From assembly GCF_008330945.1 (NCBI RefSeq), contig NZ_CP043489.1, positions 930,001-994,000 on the forward strand: a stretch of 64,000 nt of DNA, in the 5' to 3' direction. The notes beneath the pieces are model-generated. The model saw nothing but the letters and a program-made list of their open reading frames with translations, was not told the origin of the DNA and made no database searches. This document shows, piece by piece, positions 44,393-52,611 of the stretch. Made by a program: the position numbers and the translations under genes. This stretch comes from Labrys sp. KNU-23. GTDB lineage: Bacteria; Pseudomonadota; Alphaproteobacteria; Rhizobiales; Labraceae. Within the stretch, counting starts at the first letter, position 1. Each line of letters opens with the position of its first letter.

Positions 44393-45211
44393 TCAGTCCT
44401 TGCCGGCGAGCGTGATGTCGGGCGAAGTCGGATTCTTCATGCCGACCACATGGTAGCCGGCATCGACATGATGCACTTCGCCGGTAACGCCGCGCGACAT
44501 GTCGGATAGCAGATACGCTCCTGCTTCGCCCACCTCCTCGATGGTGACGGTGCGGCGCAGCGGCGCGTTATATTCGTTCCACTTCAGGATGTAGCGGAAA
44601 TCGCCGATACCGGAAGCGGCCAAAGTCTTGATCGGACCGGCCGAGATGGCGTTCACCCGAATCGCCTTCTCACCGAGATCGGCAGCGAGGTAGCGCACGC
44701 TTGCCTCGAGCGCGGCCTTGGCCACGCCCATGACGTTATAGTGCGGCATCCACTTCTCGGCACCGTAATAGGTCAGTGTCAGGATCGAGCCGCCATCGCT
44801 CATCAGCTTCTCGGCGCGCTGCGCGACCGAGGTGAGCGAATAGCAGGAGATCAGCATCGTCTTGGTGAAATTCTCTTCGGTCGTCTCGATATAGCGGCCG
44901 TCGAGCTGGTCCTTGTCCGAAAAGGCGATAGCGTGGACGATGAAATCGAGCTTGCCCCATTTGGCGGCGACTTCGGCGAACACGGCATCGATGCTGGCGC
45001 CATCGGTGACGTCGCAATGGCCGACGACCAGGGCATCGAGTTCGGCAGCCAAGGGCTCGACGCGCTTCTTCAGGGCATCTCCCTGATAGGTGAAGGCGAG
45101 CTCGGCGCCATGCTGCCTGCACGCCTTGGCGATGCCCCAGGCGATCGACCGATTATTCGCCACGCCCATGATGAGGCCGCGTTTGCCGGCCATCAATCCA
45201 CTTGCTGTCAT
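44393..45211 (-). CDS. fabI: Enoyl-[acyl-carrier-protein] reductase [NADH]
   Basis: A 272-residue SDR that reduces trans-2-enoyl-ACP, the last step of each fatty acid elongation cycle. FabI markers are present: GVANNRSIAWGIA at the cofactor site, LTLTYYGAEKWMPHYNVMGVAKAALE containing the Tyr-x6-Lys catalytic pair, and the substrate-loop region DFRYILKWNEYNAPLRR. This is the triclosan-sensitive class. Length is normal. A dispersed repeat copy lies in its upstream region. Confidence 0.96.
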   Translation of the reverse strand: MTASGLMAGKRGLIMGVANNRSIAWGIAKACRQHGAELAFTYQGDALKKRVEPLAAELDALVVGHCDVTDGASIDAVFAEVAAKWGKLDFIVHAIAFSDKDQLDGRYIETTEENFTKTMLISCYSLTSVAQRAEKLMSDGGSILTLTYYGAEKWMPHYNVMGVAKAALEASVRYLAADLGEKAIRVNAISAGPIKTLAASGIGDFRYILKWNEYNAPLRRTVTIEEVGEAGAYLLSDMSRGVTGEVHHVDAGYHVVGMKNPTSPDITLAGKD

Positions 45212-45300
45212 TCCGCAACTGCCTATTCGAAAGGAACGGCATGAATAACGGAAGGCTGCGCAAGGTGGAAGGGGCGATAAGCCTATTTGTTGAGGAACAT

Positions 45301-45398
45301 AGCGTTTTGCGATTTGATGGAATCGTCAAGAATCGCAAAGACGCGTTCGAACAAAGAGTTAGAGCCAAAGACGTTTCCGCCCAAACGCGCTTTGCTCC
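45301..45398 (+). repeat. Dispersed palindromic repeat, copy 3
   Basis: The best-preserved copy. First stem: TTTGCGATT (45306-45314) pairs with AATCGCAAA across a short loop; then GACGCGTTCGAACAAAGAGTT; second stem: GAGCCAAAGACGTTT against AAACGCGCTTTGCTC. It sits between the fabI start and the end of the next SDR gene. Confidence 0.85.
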
Positions 45399-45459
45399 GG
45401 GTCCTCGCGGATACGCCGGAATCGTGCGGAACCGGCGCGCCATTCCCCAGACACCGCCC

Positions 45460-46212
45460 TCACACGTGCTGGCCGCCATTGATGGCGATCTCGGCCCCGT
45501 TCACGTAGGAACTCTGATCTGTGCACAGGAAGTAGATGGTCTTGGCCACCTCGTCCGGCGTACCAAGGCGTCGCATCGGGATCTGGGCAACGATCTTTTC
45601 GGTGCCGGGCGAAAGGATCGAGGTATCGATCTCGCCGGGCGCAATCGCATTGACCCGGATGCCGCGCGGCGCAAAGTCCGAGGCCATCTCGCGGGTCAGC
45701 GCCGCCAAGGCGGCCTTCGAGGTCGCGTAGGCGGCACCGGCAAAGGGATGAACGCGCGCGCCGGCGATCGAGGTGACGTTCACCACCGATCCCTTGACCT
45801 GTTCGAGTTCCTCGATCAACCCGCGCGCCAGCATGATCGGCGCGAAGAAATTGACCTGGAACACCCATTGCCAATCCGAAACCCCGGTATCGATGCTGCT
45901 CAGGCGTGAGCCGCTCTTGCCCTTCGGCGAAATCGCCGCATTGTTGACCAGTGCATGCAGGCCGCTGCCGTCGAGACGGCGCTTGATCTCCTTGATCGCC
46001 TCCTCGGTATTGGCCGGATCGGCGAGATCGACCTGAATATGATCCTCGGGGCCTGCCTCCCAGGGGCACTCCTCGGGAAAGGCGTGGCGGGAGCAGGTGA
46101 TCACCCGCCAGCCTGCCGCCGAAAAGCGCTTGACGGTCGCATGCCCGATCCCCCGCGAGGCGCCGGTGAGGATCATCGCGCGCTGCGGATGCTGGGCGGA
46201 ACTGCTTGCCAT
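45460..46212 (-). CDS. SDR family oxidoreductase
   Basis: A 250-residue classical short-chain dehydrogenase: cofactor motif TGASRGIG, NNAAIS for the NNAG position, catalytic Ser in VTSIAG, catalytic pair YATSK, and the C-terminal GxxxDTSILSPG and FLCTDQSSYVNGAEIAINGGQ typical of FabG-like enzymes. The ATG at 46212 gives the usual N-terminal length; the frame runs 35 codons further without support. Substrate unknown. Confidence 0.92.
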   Translation of the reverse strand: MASSSAQHPQRAMILTGASRGIGHATVKRFSAAGWRVITCSRHAFPEECPWEAGPEDHIQVDLADPANTEEAIKEIKRRLDGSGLHALVNNAAISPKGKSGSRLSSIDTGVSDWQWVFQVNFFAPIMLARGLIEELEQVKGSVVNVTSIAGARVHPFAGAAYATSKAALAALTREMASDFAPRGIRVNAIAPGEIDTSILSPGTEKIVAQIPMRRLGTPDEVAKTIYFLCTDQSSYVNGAEIAINGGQHV

Positions 46213-46361
46213 GACGATAACCGATCGAAAAAGAGGCGGCTCCAAGGAGCCATCCCAGAAGACATAGATATCACGACGCCCAAATGAAATAGGGCGTCGG
46301 ATCACCGCGACAGGCAAGGTCGGCCGGGAGGCTGTTATTCCACCCGGCCGCGTCCCTCTCC

Positions 46362-47012
46362 TCAGGGATAGAGCTGCTCGCGCCGCCAGCCACCCTGGCT
46401 CTCGGCATGCCGGAAAACCAGGCGGTCATGCAGCCGGAACGGCCTGTCATGCCAGAATTCGATCTGCGCCGGCAGTATACGGAAGCCGGTCCAGTGAGGA
46501 GGACGCGGGATCTCGCCGATGGCAAATTTGGCCGTATAGGTCGCCACCGCCTTTTCGAGGGCGAAACGGCCCTCGAGCGGCCGCGATTGCTGCGATGCCC
46601 AGGCGCCGATTCGGCTGCCGCGTGGGCGTGTGACGAAATAGGCGTCCGCCTCCGCATCGGTGACGCGCTCCACCGGTCCACGCACCCTTACCTGCCGGCG
46701 CAGGCTCTTCCAGTGGAACAACAAGGCAGCCTTGGGATTGCCGGCCAGTTCCTGGCCCTTGGCGCTCTGGGTATTGGTGTAGAATACGAAGCCCTTGTCA
46801 TCGAGACCCTTGAGCAACACCATGCGCACATCCGGCAGGCCCTCCGGATCCACGGTGGCGAGCGCCATGGCATTGGGGTCGTTCGGTTCGGATTTCTCCG
46901 CTTCCGCCAGCCATTGTGCGAACAATAAAAAAGGCTCGGACGCACCGAGGAAGCCAGCCGAGTCACCCGGCGTTAACTCACCCATGGCAGGATTACCTAA
47001 CGTAATGGTCAT
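46362..47012 (-). CDS. pdxH: Pyridoxamine 5'-phosphate oxidase
   Basis: A 216-residue FMN enzyme that oxidises pyridoxamine or pyridoxine 5'-phosphate to pyridoxal 5'-phosphate. Segments [30 protein letters not shown] and the C-terminal [10 protein letters not shown] with WRREQLYP are diagnostic. GGAGG seven bases upstream fixes the ATG at 47012. The start lies only 15 bp from that of the divergent lipoprotein gene, so the promoters of each must lie inside or overlap the other gene. Confidence 0.96.
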   Translation of the reverse strand: MTITLGNPAMGELTPGDSAGFLGASEPFLLFAQWLAEAEKSEPNDPNAMALATVDPEGLPDVRMVLLKGLDDKGFVFYTNTQSAKGQELAGNPKAALLFHWKSLRRQVRVRGPVERVTDAEADAYFVTRPRGSRIGAWASQQSRPLEGRFALEKAVATYTAKFAIGEIPRPPHWTGFRILPAQIEFWHDRPFRLHDRLVFRHAESQGGWRREQLYP

Positions 47013-47027
47013 TGGGGTGCCTCCACG

Positions 47028-47498
47028 GTGTTCAGCCTGTTCGAATTCAAGGGCGGTTATAACGCGTACCGCGTCCGCGGCCCACTGTCAGTGCTGTTCG
47101 CCAGTGTCATTTTGACAGGCTGCGCCATTTCGACGCCCCTGGGGCCGATCTTTGGTTCGGCCGAGGACCAGACCGGCTCGATTCCCGCCCAGGACATCCG
47201 CCTGAACGCCAGCATGACCGATGCCGACTGGCAGCAAGCCAAGGCAGCGCTGCAGGCGGGAATGGATCCCCAGAATCCGGGCGCCTCCATTGCATGGTCC
47301 AACATGGCGACCGGCGTGCGTGGCCTGGTCACGCCCGTTGCGGATAGCTATGTCGAAAACAAGCTCACCTGCCGCAGCTTTGTCGCGGCTCAGAGCGGAC
47401 AGGGTCCGACCCAATGGTATCAGGGCAAGAGCTGCCGCAAGAGCGGCACGGCCTGGTCCATCATCAACGTACAGCCATGGGCCCTGCCACACGTGTGA
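47028..47498 (+). CDS. Lipoprotein, RT0821/Lpp0805-like surface protein
   Basis: A 156-residue protein with an N-terminal export signal and lipobox LTGC at about residues 29-32, so it is probably an anchored lipoprotein. The mature part contains [34 protein letters not shown] and a Trp near the end, which follow the pattern of the RT0821/Lpp0805 surface family seen in alphaproteobacteria. The GTG start at 47028 has a poor ribosome site. Function unknown. Confidence 0.8.
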   Translation: MFSLFEFKGGYNAYRVRGPLSVLFASVILTGCAISTPLGPIFGSAEDQTGSIPAQDIRLNASMTDADWQQAKAALQAGMDPQNPGASIAWSNMATGVRGLVTPVADSYVENKLTCRSFVAAQSGQGPTQWYQGKSCRKSGTAWSIINVQPWALPHV

Positions 47499-47705
47499 GA
47501 ATTTCCGCCCGCCATCGGGCCCGGTTAATCGAACATTCAGGTGGCCAAGCGTATATTGGCAGCCATGCTGTGCGAAGTATCACGGGGCTTTCACGTTAAC
47601 CATGATACTTTCGCCGCCAAATATTCACAGTCCGGCCTTCACCTCGCTTCAAAGCACCCGCAGGGTGAATACAAGTAGAGCATGTCGTTGCGTATGGAGT
47701 TAATC

Positions 47706-47924
47706 ATGACGACCTCCCCTCTTTCCGCCGCCCGACCGAGCGAAGGGCCGGCCCCCCGGCAAGGCTCCCCGCGCGAGCAGTTGCAGCATCTCTATCGCGC
47801 CATCGGCATTTCGGCGGTCGCCGCAGCCGCAGCGCAGGTGGCCCGTGTCGTGGCCAAGCCCGACAAGCCCAAGCATGAGATGCCGGCCTGCCTCCGCGAT
47901 GAAGACGACGATCTCGCCGCCTGA
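47706..47924 (+). CDS. Small hypothetical protein, 72 residues
   Basis: GGAG at 47695-47698 and ATG at 47706 support translation. The sequence has a disordered Pro/Ser start, one amphipathic helix (REQLQHLYRAIGISAVAAAAAQVARVV) written here in parts as REQLQHLYRAIG and ISAVAAAAAQVARVV, and a charged tail ending in DEDDDLAA. No family recognised. A dispersed repeat copy begins at the last base of its stop codon. Confidence 0.65.
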   Translation: MTTSPLSAARPSEGPAPRQGSPREQLQHLYRAIGISAVAAAAAQVARVVAKPDKPKHEMPACLRDEDDDLAA

Positions 47925-48026
47925 AGCAAAGCGCGTTTAGATCCAAACCCTGTTTTGCTTTCACTCTTTGGTTCGACGCATCTTTGCGCTTCGTGGTGCA
48001 ACCGCCAAGTCGCAAAACACTTTAGG
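47924..48026 (-). repeat. Dispersed palindromic repeat, copy 4
   Basis: Minus-strand copy: AGTGTTTTGCGACTTGGCG, near-complement AAGCGCAAAGATGCGTCG, CAAAGAGTGAAAGCAAAAC and a closing GCGCTTTGCTTC. It starts on the stop codon of the preceding small gene and so lies in its 3' untranslated region. Confidence 0.8.
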
Positions 48027-48341
48027 CGAAAGCATCCCGCATTTGTCGATATGCGACGCGACCGCAACGATACAGGCGTGGCATATCGGTAACATTGAAC
48101 TTATGAAAGCATCGTAGCCGCGTCAAAAAGCGCGGCTTTCTTTATGAGCTGCAGGCTTATTTACTTGTGACGTTCTTGCAACATGTTGCAGCAAAATGAC
48201 GGCCATGTCGCAAATAAGCCAATCATGTCGCCGCCCCGTCATAATTCCCGCGCCTTCGCTGTCAATTATGGGCCAAGTTGTTGTCGTAACTGCGTAAATC
48301 TGTGCACGTACCTGTCGTGTATCTTGGTTGAGGACCAGATT
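47925..48341. other. 417-bp intergenic region between two small genes
   Basis: Holds repeat copy 4, an orphan intrinsic terminator (48116-48145) and a perfect 14-bp palindrome TGCAACATGTTGCA at 48177-48190. No protein gene is supportable. The stretch between the repeat and the terminator (about 48027-48145) could encode a small RNA. Confidence 0.55.
48116..48145 (+). terminator. Orphan intrinsic terminator
   Basis: Arms AGCCGCG (48116-48122) and CGCGGCT (48131-48137) with an A-rich 8-nt loop, then TTCTTTAT. It is 190 bp past the end of the small gene at 47706, so it ends either that transcript or a separate small RNA. Confidence 0.7.
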
Positions 48342-48530
48342 ATGGACATCGAGGGATCGCGTCTCCAGCAGCCCGCGCAAGAGAAGCGGGAAAAGCTCGA
48401 GGATCGTTATGGCAAGATCGCCATTCCGGCTCTGGCCGCTGCCGTAGGGGCAGCGCGCAAAGAAAAGGATCAGCGCCAGATGAGCGCGGAGGCGGCCTAT
48501 ACCCGTCTCCAGCAAATGGCCCAGTCGTAA
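48342..48530 (+). CDS. Small hypothetical protein, 62 residues
   Basis: GAGG at 48330-48333 precedes the ATG at 48342. The protein is hydrophilic and helical, with charged runs (EKREKLEDRYGK, RKEKDQRQ) around an Ala-rich segment (IPALAAAVGAA). No family recognised; a coiled-coil or RNA-binding role would fit the composition but is not shown. The perfect palindrome at 48177-48190 lies upstream. Confidence 0.6.
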   Translation: MDIEGSRLQQPAQEKREKLEDRYGKIAIPALAAAVGAARKEKDQRQMSAEAAYTRLQQMAQS

Positions 48531-48579
48531 GACTTGGTAATATTGCAGGCTGCTGCATCAGGCTGACGGCTTGCACGTC

Positions 48580-48680
48580 GCAAAGCGACTTGTGATTTCT
48601 TGGAATCGTCAAGAATCGCAAAGGCGTGTCGACACAGGTGCTGGAGCAAACATGCGGTCACACGTGAACGCGCTTTGCTC
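48580..48680 (+). repeat. Dispersed palindromic repeat, copy 5
   Basis: Plus-strand copy with a degenerate left end (CGCAAAGCGACTTGTGATT), then GGAATCGTCAAGAATCGCAAAGGCGTGTCG (identical to copy 3 in its first 20 bases) and the closing ACGCGCTTTGCTC. It lies between the 62-residue gene and the end of the luxR-type gene. Confidence 0.8.
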
Positions 48681-48747
48681 TTGGGTGTGCGTCTGTGGCG
48701 TCTCGCGAGCCATGAGAAAACAAAGCGCGCTTTTGCGACAGACGCGC

Positions 48748-49452
48748 TTAGTCCTTGATATCGCCCTGCCGAATCGCCGTCCTGATCGCCTGCGCGGTTG
48801 TGGCTGCTCCCAGGCGAAGGCGCGCCCGGCGCAGATGATTTTCAACCGTCCGCTCTGACAGGCCGAGCATTGCGGCAATGTCTGCTTGCCGCCGCCCCGC
48901 TGCCGTCCAGCGAAGAACTTCGCGCTCTCGCGGCGTGAGATTGGCGGCGATGTCATCATCGCCTCCCTCGATGAGGCGTCGGGCCGAGCGGAAGGCTGCG
49001 ACACCGATGATCGTCAATACGAGGCGAGCCCGCGCAGAGCTGTCGATCCGCTCGCCGCCATAGGTCAACGCACCTTCCAGGCCGGCGGGGCCAAAGACGG
49101 GAACCTGCAGCCCATGGACGCCGGCTCCCCTGGGTGCGCGGACCACGCGGTAATTCTCGCCATGTCTCGAAACCGTCTTGGTCCAGAAGAAGGCCTCGTC
49201 CGTGGACAGGATATGGCGTGTCACCGGGCAGCGTCGGACATAGGTCTTCGCATCCACCAAAGTCCCATCGCCAAACCAATCACCTTCGGCCCAGTAGATT
49301 TTCTCGACCAGGTCGTCGCGCACCGGAGACGCGGAAAACAGCACGAAGCGATCATACCCGAACGGCCGAGCGGCAGCGCGGACGCGCTGCTGGATCGATG
49401 CAAGGTCGTCGCTTCCCTCGATGGTGACGACCGCGCCGTAGAGCTGATCCAT
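48748..49452 (-). CDS. LuxR-family regulator with autoinducer-binding domain (solo)
   Basis: A 234-residue regulator: an N-terminal domain of the acyl-homoserine-lactone-binding type at about 15-160 and a C-terminal LuxR/FixJ helix-turn-helix at about 170-232 (LTPREREVLRWTAAGRRQADIAAMLGLSERTVENHL, here residues 171-206). In the ligand pocket the usual Asp-Pro is CysPro (RRCPVTRH), while Tyr/Trp positions (YWAEGDW, FFW) are kept. No luxI-type synthase is in the window, so it may be a solo receptor for an external or different signal. Confidence 0.88.
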   Translation of the reverse strand: MDQLYGAVVTIEGSDDLASIQQRVRAAARPFGYDRFVLFSASPVRDDLVEKIYWAEGDWFGDGTLVDAKTYVRRCPVTRHILSTDEAFFWTKTVSRHGENYRVVRAPRGAGVHGLQVPVFGPAGLEGALTYGGERIDSSARARLVLTIIGVAAFRSARRLIEGGDDDIAANLTPREREVLRWTAAGRRQADIAAMLGLSERTVENHLRRARLRLGAATTAQAIRTAIRQGDIKD

Positions 49453-49490
49453 GTCTTGATCCGTGTCTTCGCGTGCCGTCGTCCGGGCGA

Positions 49491-50366
49491 CTATAGCGCG
49501 GCTGCCTCTGCGAGCAGAGCCCGGGCTGCCGCCTTGCCAAGATTGTTCGATGCGAAAGGACTGTCGCCGGTAATGAGCTTGCGATCCTGGTGCGTCCGGC
49601 CGGTGATGTCGTCATTCAGGAGTTCCACCCCGGCTTCCCGCAGCTTCTCGCCGATGAACCAGGGCATGGGTCCGGGCATGTAGCCGATATCGGGCGTCTT
49701 CGCGTCGATCGAATCGGGAAACGCGCAAATCTTGTAGCCTTTGAGGGGGTAGTCATCCTTGGGCGCGCCGATGGTGGCCGCCAGCAAGGCCGCAGGGCCG
49801 TGACAAAGCGAGATGATGTGCCTGTCCTTGCGCAGGGCCCATTCGAGCACCGCCTTGACTTCCCTGCTTTGCGGCAAGCCGATCAAGGCACCATGTCCCC
49901 CGGGGATGAAGACGGCGATGTAATCCGAAGCCTCTCCGAGCCTGTCCTCGATGACGTCCGACAGCTTCAGTGGCTGTTTCAACCTATCGAGATATTTGCG
50001 ATAGATCCCCTGGACCGCATCGTCTTCCTTCGGAAAGGCCCAGAGTTCCAGCTTGACGGGGTTTCCCGACAAGGTGGCGATCTCAATATCGAAGCCGGCC
50101 TTGTCCATGTGGTACATCGGCAGCAACATCTCGACGGGGTGGTTACCGGTCGAAAACATCGTGCCGTTGCGCATGAGGAGATAGCGCTCGTCCGTGGCAA
50201 TCATCAGGACGTTCCAGCGGCCCCCGCGATAGGTGTCGGGATAGTCGGCATCCCCGAGGTCGGACTTGGCGGACGTGAACTGGCCTAGCGAATAGGGGGA
50301 TGGAAAGAAGGCATTGTCCTCGGCGCGGTCGGGGGTCGGACGCCTGTCTTCCGAACGATCGGTCAT
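49491..50366 (-). CDS. hchA: Hsp31 / HchA glyoxalase III and protein deglycase
   Basis: A 291-residue DJ-1/PfpI superfamily protein. The nucleophile elbow is [10 protein letters not shown] with Cys188 and His189; Glu79 (HPVEML) matches the conserved acid that activates the Cys. The N-terminal extension [15 protein letters not shown] and [11 protein letters not shown] are specific to Hsp31. It converts methylglyoxal to lactate and acts as a holding chaperone. GGAGAG precedes the ATG. Confidence 0.94.
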   Translation of the reverse strand: MTDRSEDRRPTPDRAEDNAFFPSPYSLGQFTSAKSDLGDADYPDTYRGGRWNVLMIATDERYLLMRNGTMFSTGNHPVEMLLPMYHMDKAGFDIEIATLSGNPVKLELWAFPKEDDAVQGIYRKYLDRLKQPLKLSDVIEDRLGEASDYIAVFIPGGHGALIGLPQSREVKAVLEWALRKDRHIISLCHGPAALLAATIGAPKDDYPLKGYKICAFPDSIDAKTPDIGYMPGPMPWFIGEKLREAGVELLNDDITGRTHQDRKLITGDSPFASNNLGKAAARALLAEAAAL

Positions 50367-50500
50367 GATGGTCTCTCCGGGCTAATATGAACCATCCGCG
50401 GAGGATAGGCCCTATTCCGCCGGCCTTGGATGAGGGATTTCCCTCAATTCGAGCGGAACGAACTGCCCTTCCTTCCACAACCGGCGGGAAGGATCGGGCA

Positions 50501-50529
50501 AACAAAAAGCCCCGGAAAATCCGAGGCTT
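50501..50529 (-). terminator. Intrinsic terminator of L,D-transpeptidase gene
   Basis: On the minus strand AAGCCTCGG, a 5-nt loop and CCGGGGCTT form a 9-bp stem with one G-U pair, followed by TTTGTTTG. It lies 40 bp after the transpeptidase stop. Confidence 0.88.
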
Positions 50530-50568
50530 CATGTTGAGTGAACGCTTGGACGCCCGAAATTGCAAATC

Positions 50569-51156
50569 TCAGCGCACGATCACCTTCGTGCCGGCGGGAA
50601 CGCGGTTGAAGAGATCGATCACGTCGATGTTGCGCATGCGGATGCAGCCCGACGAGACGCTGCGGCCGATCTTTTCGGGCTCGTTGGTGCCGTGGATGCG
50701 ATAGAGCGTGTCCTTTCCGCCCTGGAAGAGATAGAGCGCGCGCGCACCCAGCGGGTTGGTCCAGCCCCCTTCGGTGCGTTTGACATGCGGCCAGCGTACC
50801 ATCATCTCGGCCGGCGGATTCCAGGTCGGCCATTCGGCCTTGTGGTCGATGACGGCTTCGCCCGTCCAACCGAAGGCCTCGCTTCCGAGGGCCACGCCGT
50901 AGCGCATCGCCTTGCCATCGGGCAGCGTATAATAGAGCAGATGCTGCTTGGTCTCGACCACCACGACGCCCGGCGGTTCACCGGTGGGGTTGTCGACCAT
51001 GTAGCGGGCATACATCTTGTCCACGTCGGACGTGGGAATCATCGCCATGAACTGCGCATCCCGTTCCGAGAGCACGGGATCGGCCGTCTTGGTATATTGG
51101 CAAGCGCCTAGACTCAGCGACATGGCCGCGAGCACGGCAAAATGGACCAGTTTCAT
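50569..51156 (-). CDS. L,D-transpeptidase lipoprotein (YkuD domain)
   Basis: A 195-residue envelope enzyme. Signal peptide with lipobox LGAC, Cys19, so it is probably anchored to a membrane. The YkuD domain (about 63-194) ends with the catalytic box [20 protein letters not shown], His155 and nucleophile Cys171. Such enzymes make 3-3 peptidoglycan crosslinks or attach proteins to peptidoglycan. GGGGG precedes the ATG. A good terminator follows. Confidence 0.95.
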   Translation of the reverse strand: MKLVHFAVLAAMSLSLGACQYTKTADPVLSERDAQFMAMIPTSDVDKMYARYMVDNPTGEPPGVVVVETKQHLLYYTLPDGKAMRYGVALGSEAFGWTGEAVIDHKAEWPTWNPPAEMMVRWPHVKRTEGGWTNPLGARALYLFQGGKDTLYRIHGTNEPEKIGRSVSSGCIRMRNIDVIDLFNRVPAGTKVIVR

Positions 51157-51754
51157 AGTACCCCCGAATACGTCAGCGCGTAGCTAGTACCGCCATCATT
51201 ATGGTTACTGTTCGGTTAAGTCCGGCGGTACCAGGCAGACGAGAGCCGGAAACATCAACACACGCATAGTACAAAAGTGAAACAACCAGTGGGTGTCAAT
51301 GCGGCGCGATTAAAAAACAAGAAGTGTTGCCGATATCATACGCCGCCGCGTCGCCCATCCCGAAACCCCGGACTTGATGGCTTTTGCGATCTGAAGGCAT
51401 CGCCAAGTCGCGGAAAGACGCGTCGAAACAAACAATTGGAGCAGACGGGCGTCCAGGTCCGAGCTCGCTTTGCTTCAGGCAAAGCCCCTCACTCACCGAA
51501 CGGCAATGGACAGCCGGAGCAAGCATTCGGCGTCACACCCTTGGCAAAACCGCCCCCGTTTCCCGGAGCGACCAAGCGTAAAGTTCATTGTCTATGGGAA
51601 ATCCAAGCTGAAAGGAGCGGACAGACCTCCTGCAAGGCTTGTCCGCTCAAGTTACTGCTATGGAGAGTAGAGTTAGTCCACGGCAACCCGGTTTCCCGGC
51701 CGCTGCACCTCTGTGCCTTTCGGCACAGCCGGCCGCCGCAGCAGCGACTATTCG
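51157..51754. other. 598-bp intergenic region
   Basis: Holds repeat copy 6 (51379-51476) and a hairpin with perfect 9-bp arms GAGCGGACA (51615-51623) and TGTCCGCTC (51640-51648). Short frames are present but none has domain or start support, so I see no protein gene. Confidence 0.6.
51379..51476 (+). repeat. Dispersed palindromic repeat, copy 6
   Basis: Divergent plus-strand copy: GGCTTTTGCGATCTGAAGG, CATCGCCAAGTCGCGGAAAG, then GACGCGTCGAAACAAACAATT and a closing GCTCGCTTTGCTTC. The middle part GACGCGTCGAAACAAA is closest to the family consensus. Confidence 0.75.
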
Positions 51755-52057
51755 TCAATGAGCGATCGACGGACGCGTCGGCGCCGAGGAGCTCAGTGCG
51801 CTGTCGATTCCGGCGATGATTCCGCGAGCCAGGTCGACATGACGGCCGACGCCGGCGGAAAGGGCATCCCGCATCTGCGAGTCGAGAGGAGAATTGTTGA
51901 TGGCAACACCGAGGTTGGAAAGCGTCGCGCAAAGCTCGCCCAGCAGACGCTGGTGCTGCCGGATCGACAGCATGTAGGCGCGATGCAGCTCGGTGATATC
52001 TGGCGTCGACATGTCGATATCGTCATTCCAGGCCAGGCGTGCGTTTGAGGTCAACAT
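51755..52057 (-). CDS. Small hypothetical protein, 100 residues
   Basis: Starts at the ATG at 52057 with GGGGA upstream. It is helical and hydrophilic (TELHRAYMLSIRQHQRLLGELCATLSNLG written as two helices, ITELHRAYMLSIRQ and HQRLLGELCATLSNLG, plus DALSAGVGRHVDLARGII). No family recognised. The frame extends 53 codons upstream but that part has atypical residues and no support. Confidence 0.55.
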   Translation of the reverse strand: MLTSNARLAWNDDIDMSTPDITELHRAYMLSIRQHQRLLGELCATLSNLGVAINNSPLDSQMRDALSAGVGRHVDLARGIIAGIDSALSSSAPTRPSIAH

Positions 52058-52611
52058 CGATAGTCCCCGACGATTTTGCATGGGCTCGTGCTGATTTCCG
52101 GCCCCGCTGATACAGCAATGGTTAATTGGAAACGGCCCCTTCGCGCTGTGCGTTTTCGCACATCGCTGTGGGGCGGTATCAGCATGCCGCCTGTCCAATG
52201 ATGGGGAGGAGGGCATTTAGGCAGCGCGGGGGAGATTGGCGCCGTCAATATTGAGAGAACACCATCGGCCCGCCTCTACCTATGCGAAAGCGCACAGAGG
52301 TAACGGGTGGCGGCGCGTTCTAGAGGCTGTTATGAACCATGGATAGGTTTTGATGAGGTGAAGACTGGCCATCTGCAGTGTCGCTTCGCTTGCCAAGACG
52401 AAAGTCTTGGCAGCGCTCGCTCTTCCCATCCGGCCAGTCTTCACCTCACCCCGCAGAGGCGTGGCGCTTTTGCTCACGTCAAAACCCTATCCATGGTTCG
52501 TAACCGCCTCTGTGGCCACTTCAGGCCGGATATCCTTTGCTTGTGTTCGGGCCGGCAAATGACGAGCATGGCGAACAGGGCGCTCGATCGGCAGATCCAT
52601 TGGAGTTTTCC
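52058..52611. other. 554-bp intergenic region with a large palindromic element
   Basis: Contains the 190-bp palindromic element at 52322-52511. Bases 52058-52321 and 52512-52611 hold no gene; a TGGAG ribosome site for the VWA gene lies at the right edge. Confidence 0.6.
52322..52511. repeat. Large imperfect palindrome, MITE-like
   Basis: Outer arms 52322-52353 and 52479-52511 are inverted copies of about 32 bp with four differences (core AACCATGGATAGG). Next, TGAGGTGAAGACTGGCC (52354-52370) is an exact inverse of 52432-52448. The centre is a perfect hairpin TGCCAAGAC-GAAA-GTCTTGGCA (52391-52412). A 30-bp insert (52449-52478) breaks symmetry on the right. It has terminal inverted repeats and no coding capacity, as in miniature inverted-repeat elements; no target-site duplication was seen. 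Confidence 0.8.

Noticed and set aside
46362..47012. Redundancy of the PPOX protein at 10810-11424 with PdxH
   Set aside because: The two differ: only the 46362-47012 product has the diagnostic PdxH C terminus, so the other is not a second pdxH.
51277..51819. 180-codon plus-strand frame
   Set aside because: Crosses repeat copy 6 and a hairpin, has no ribosome site or domain, and overlaps the 3' end of a better supported minus-strand gene.
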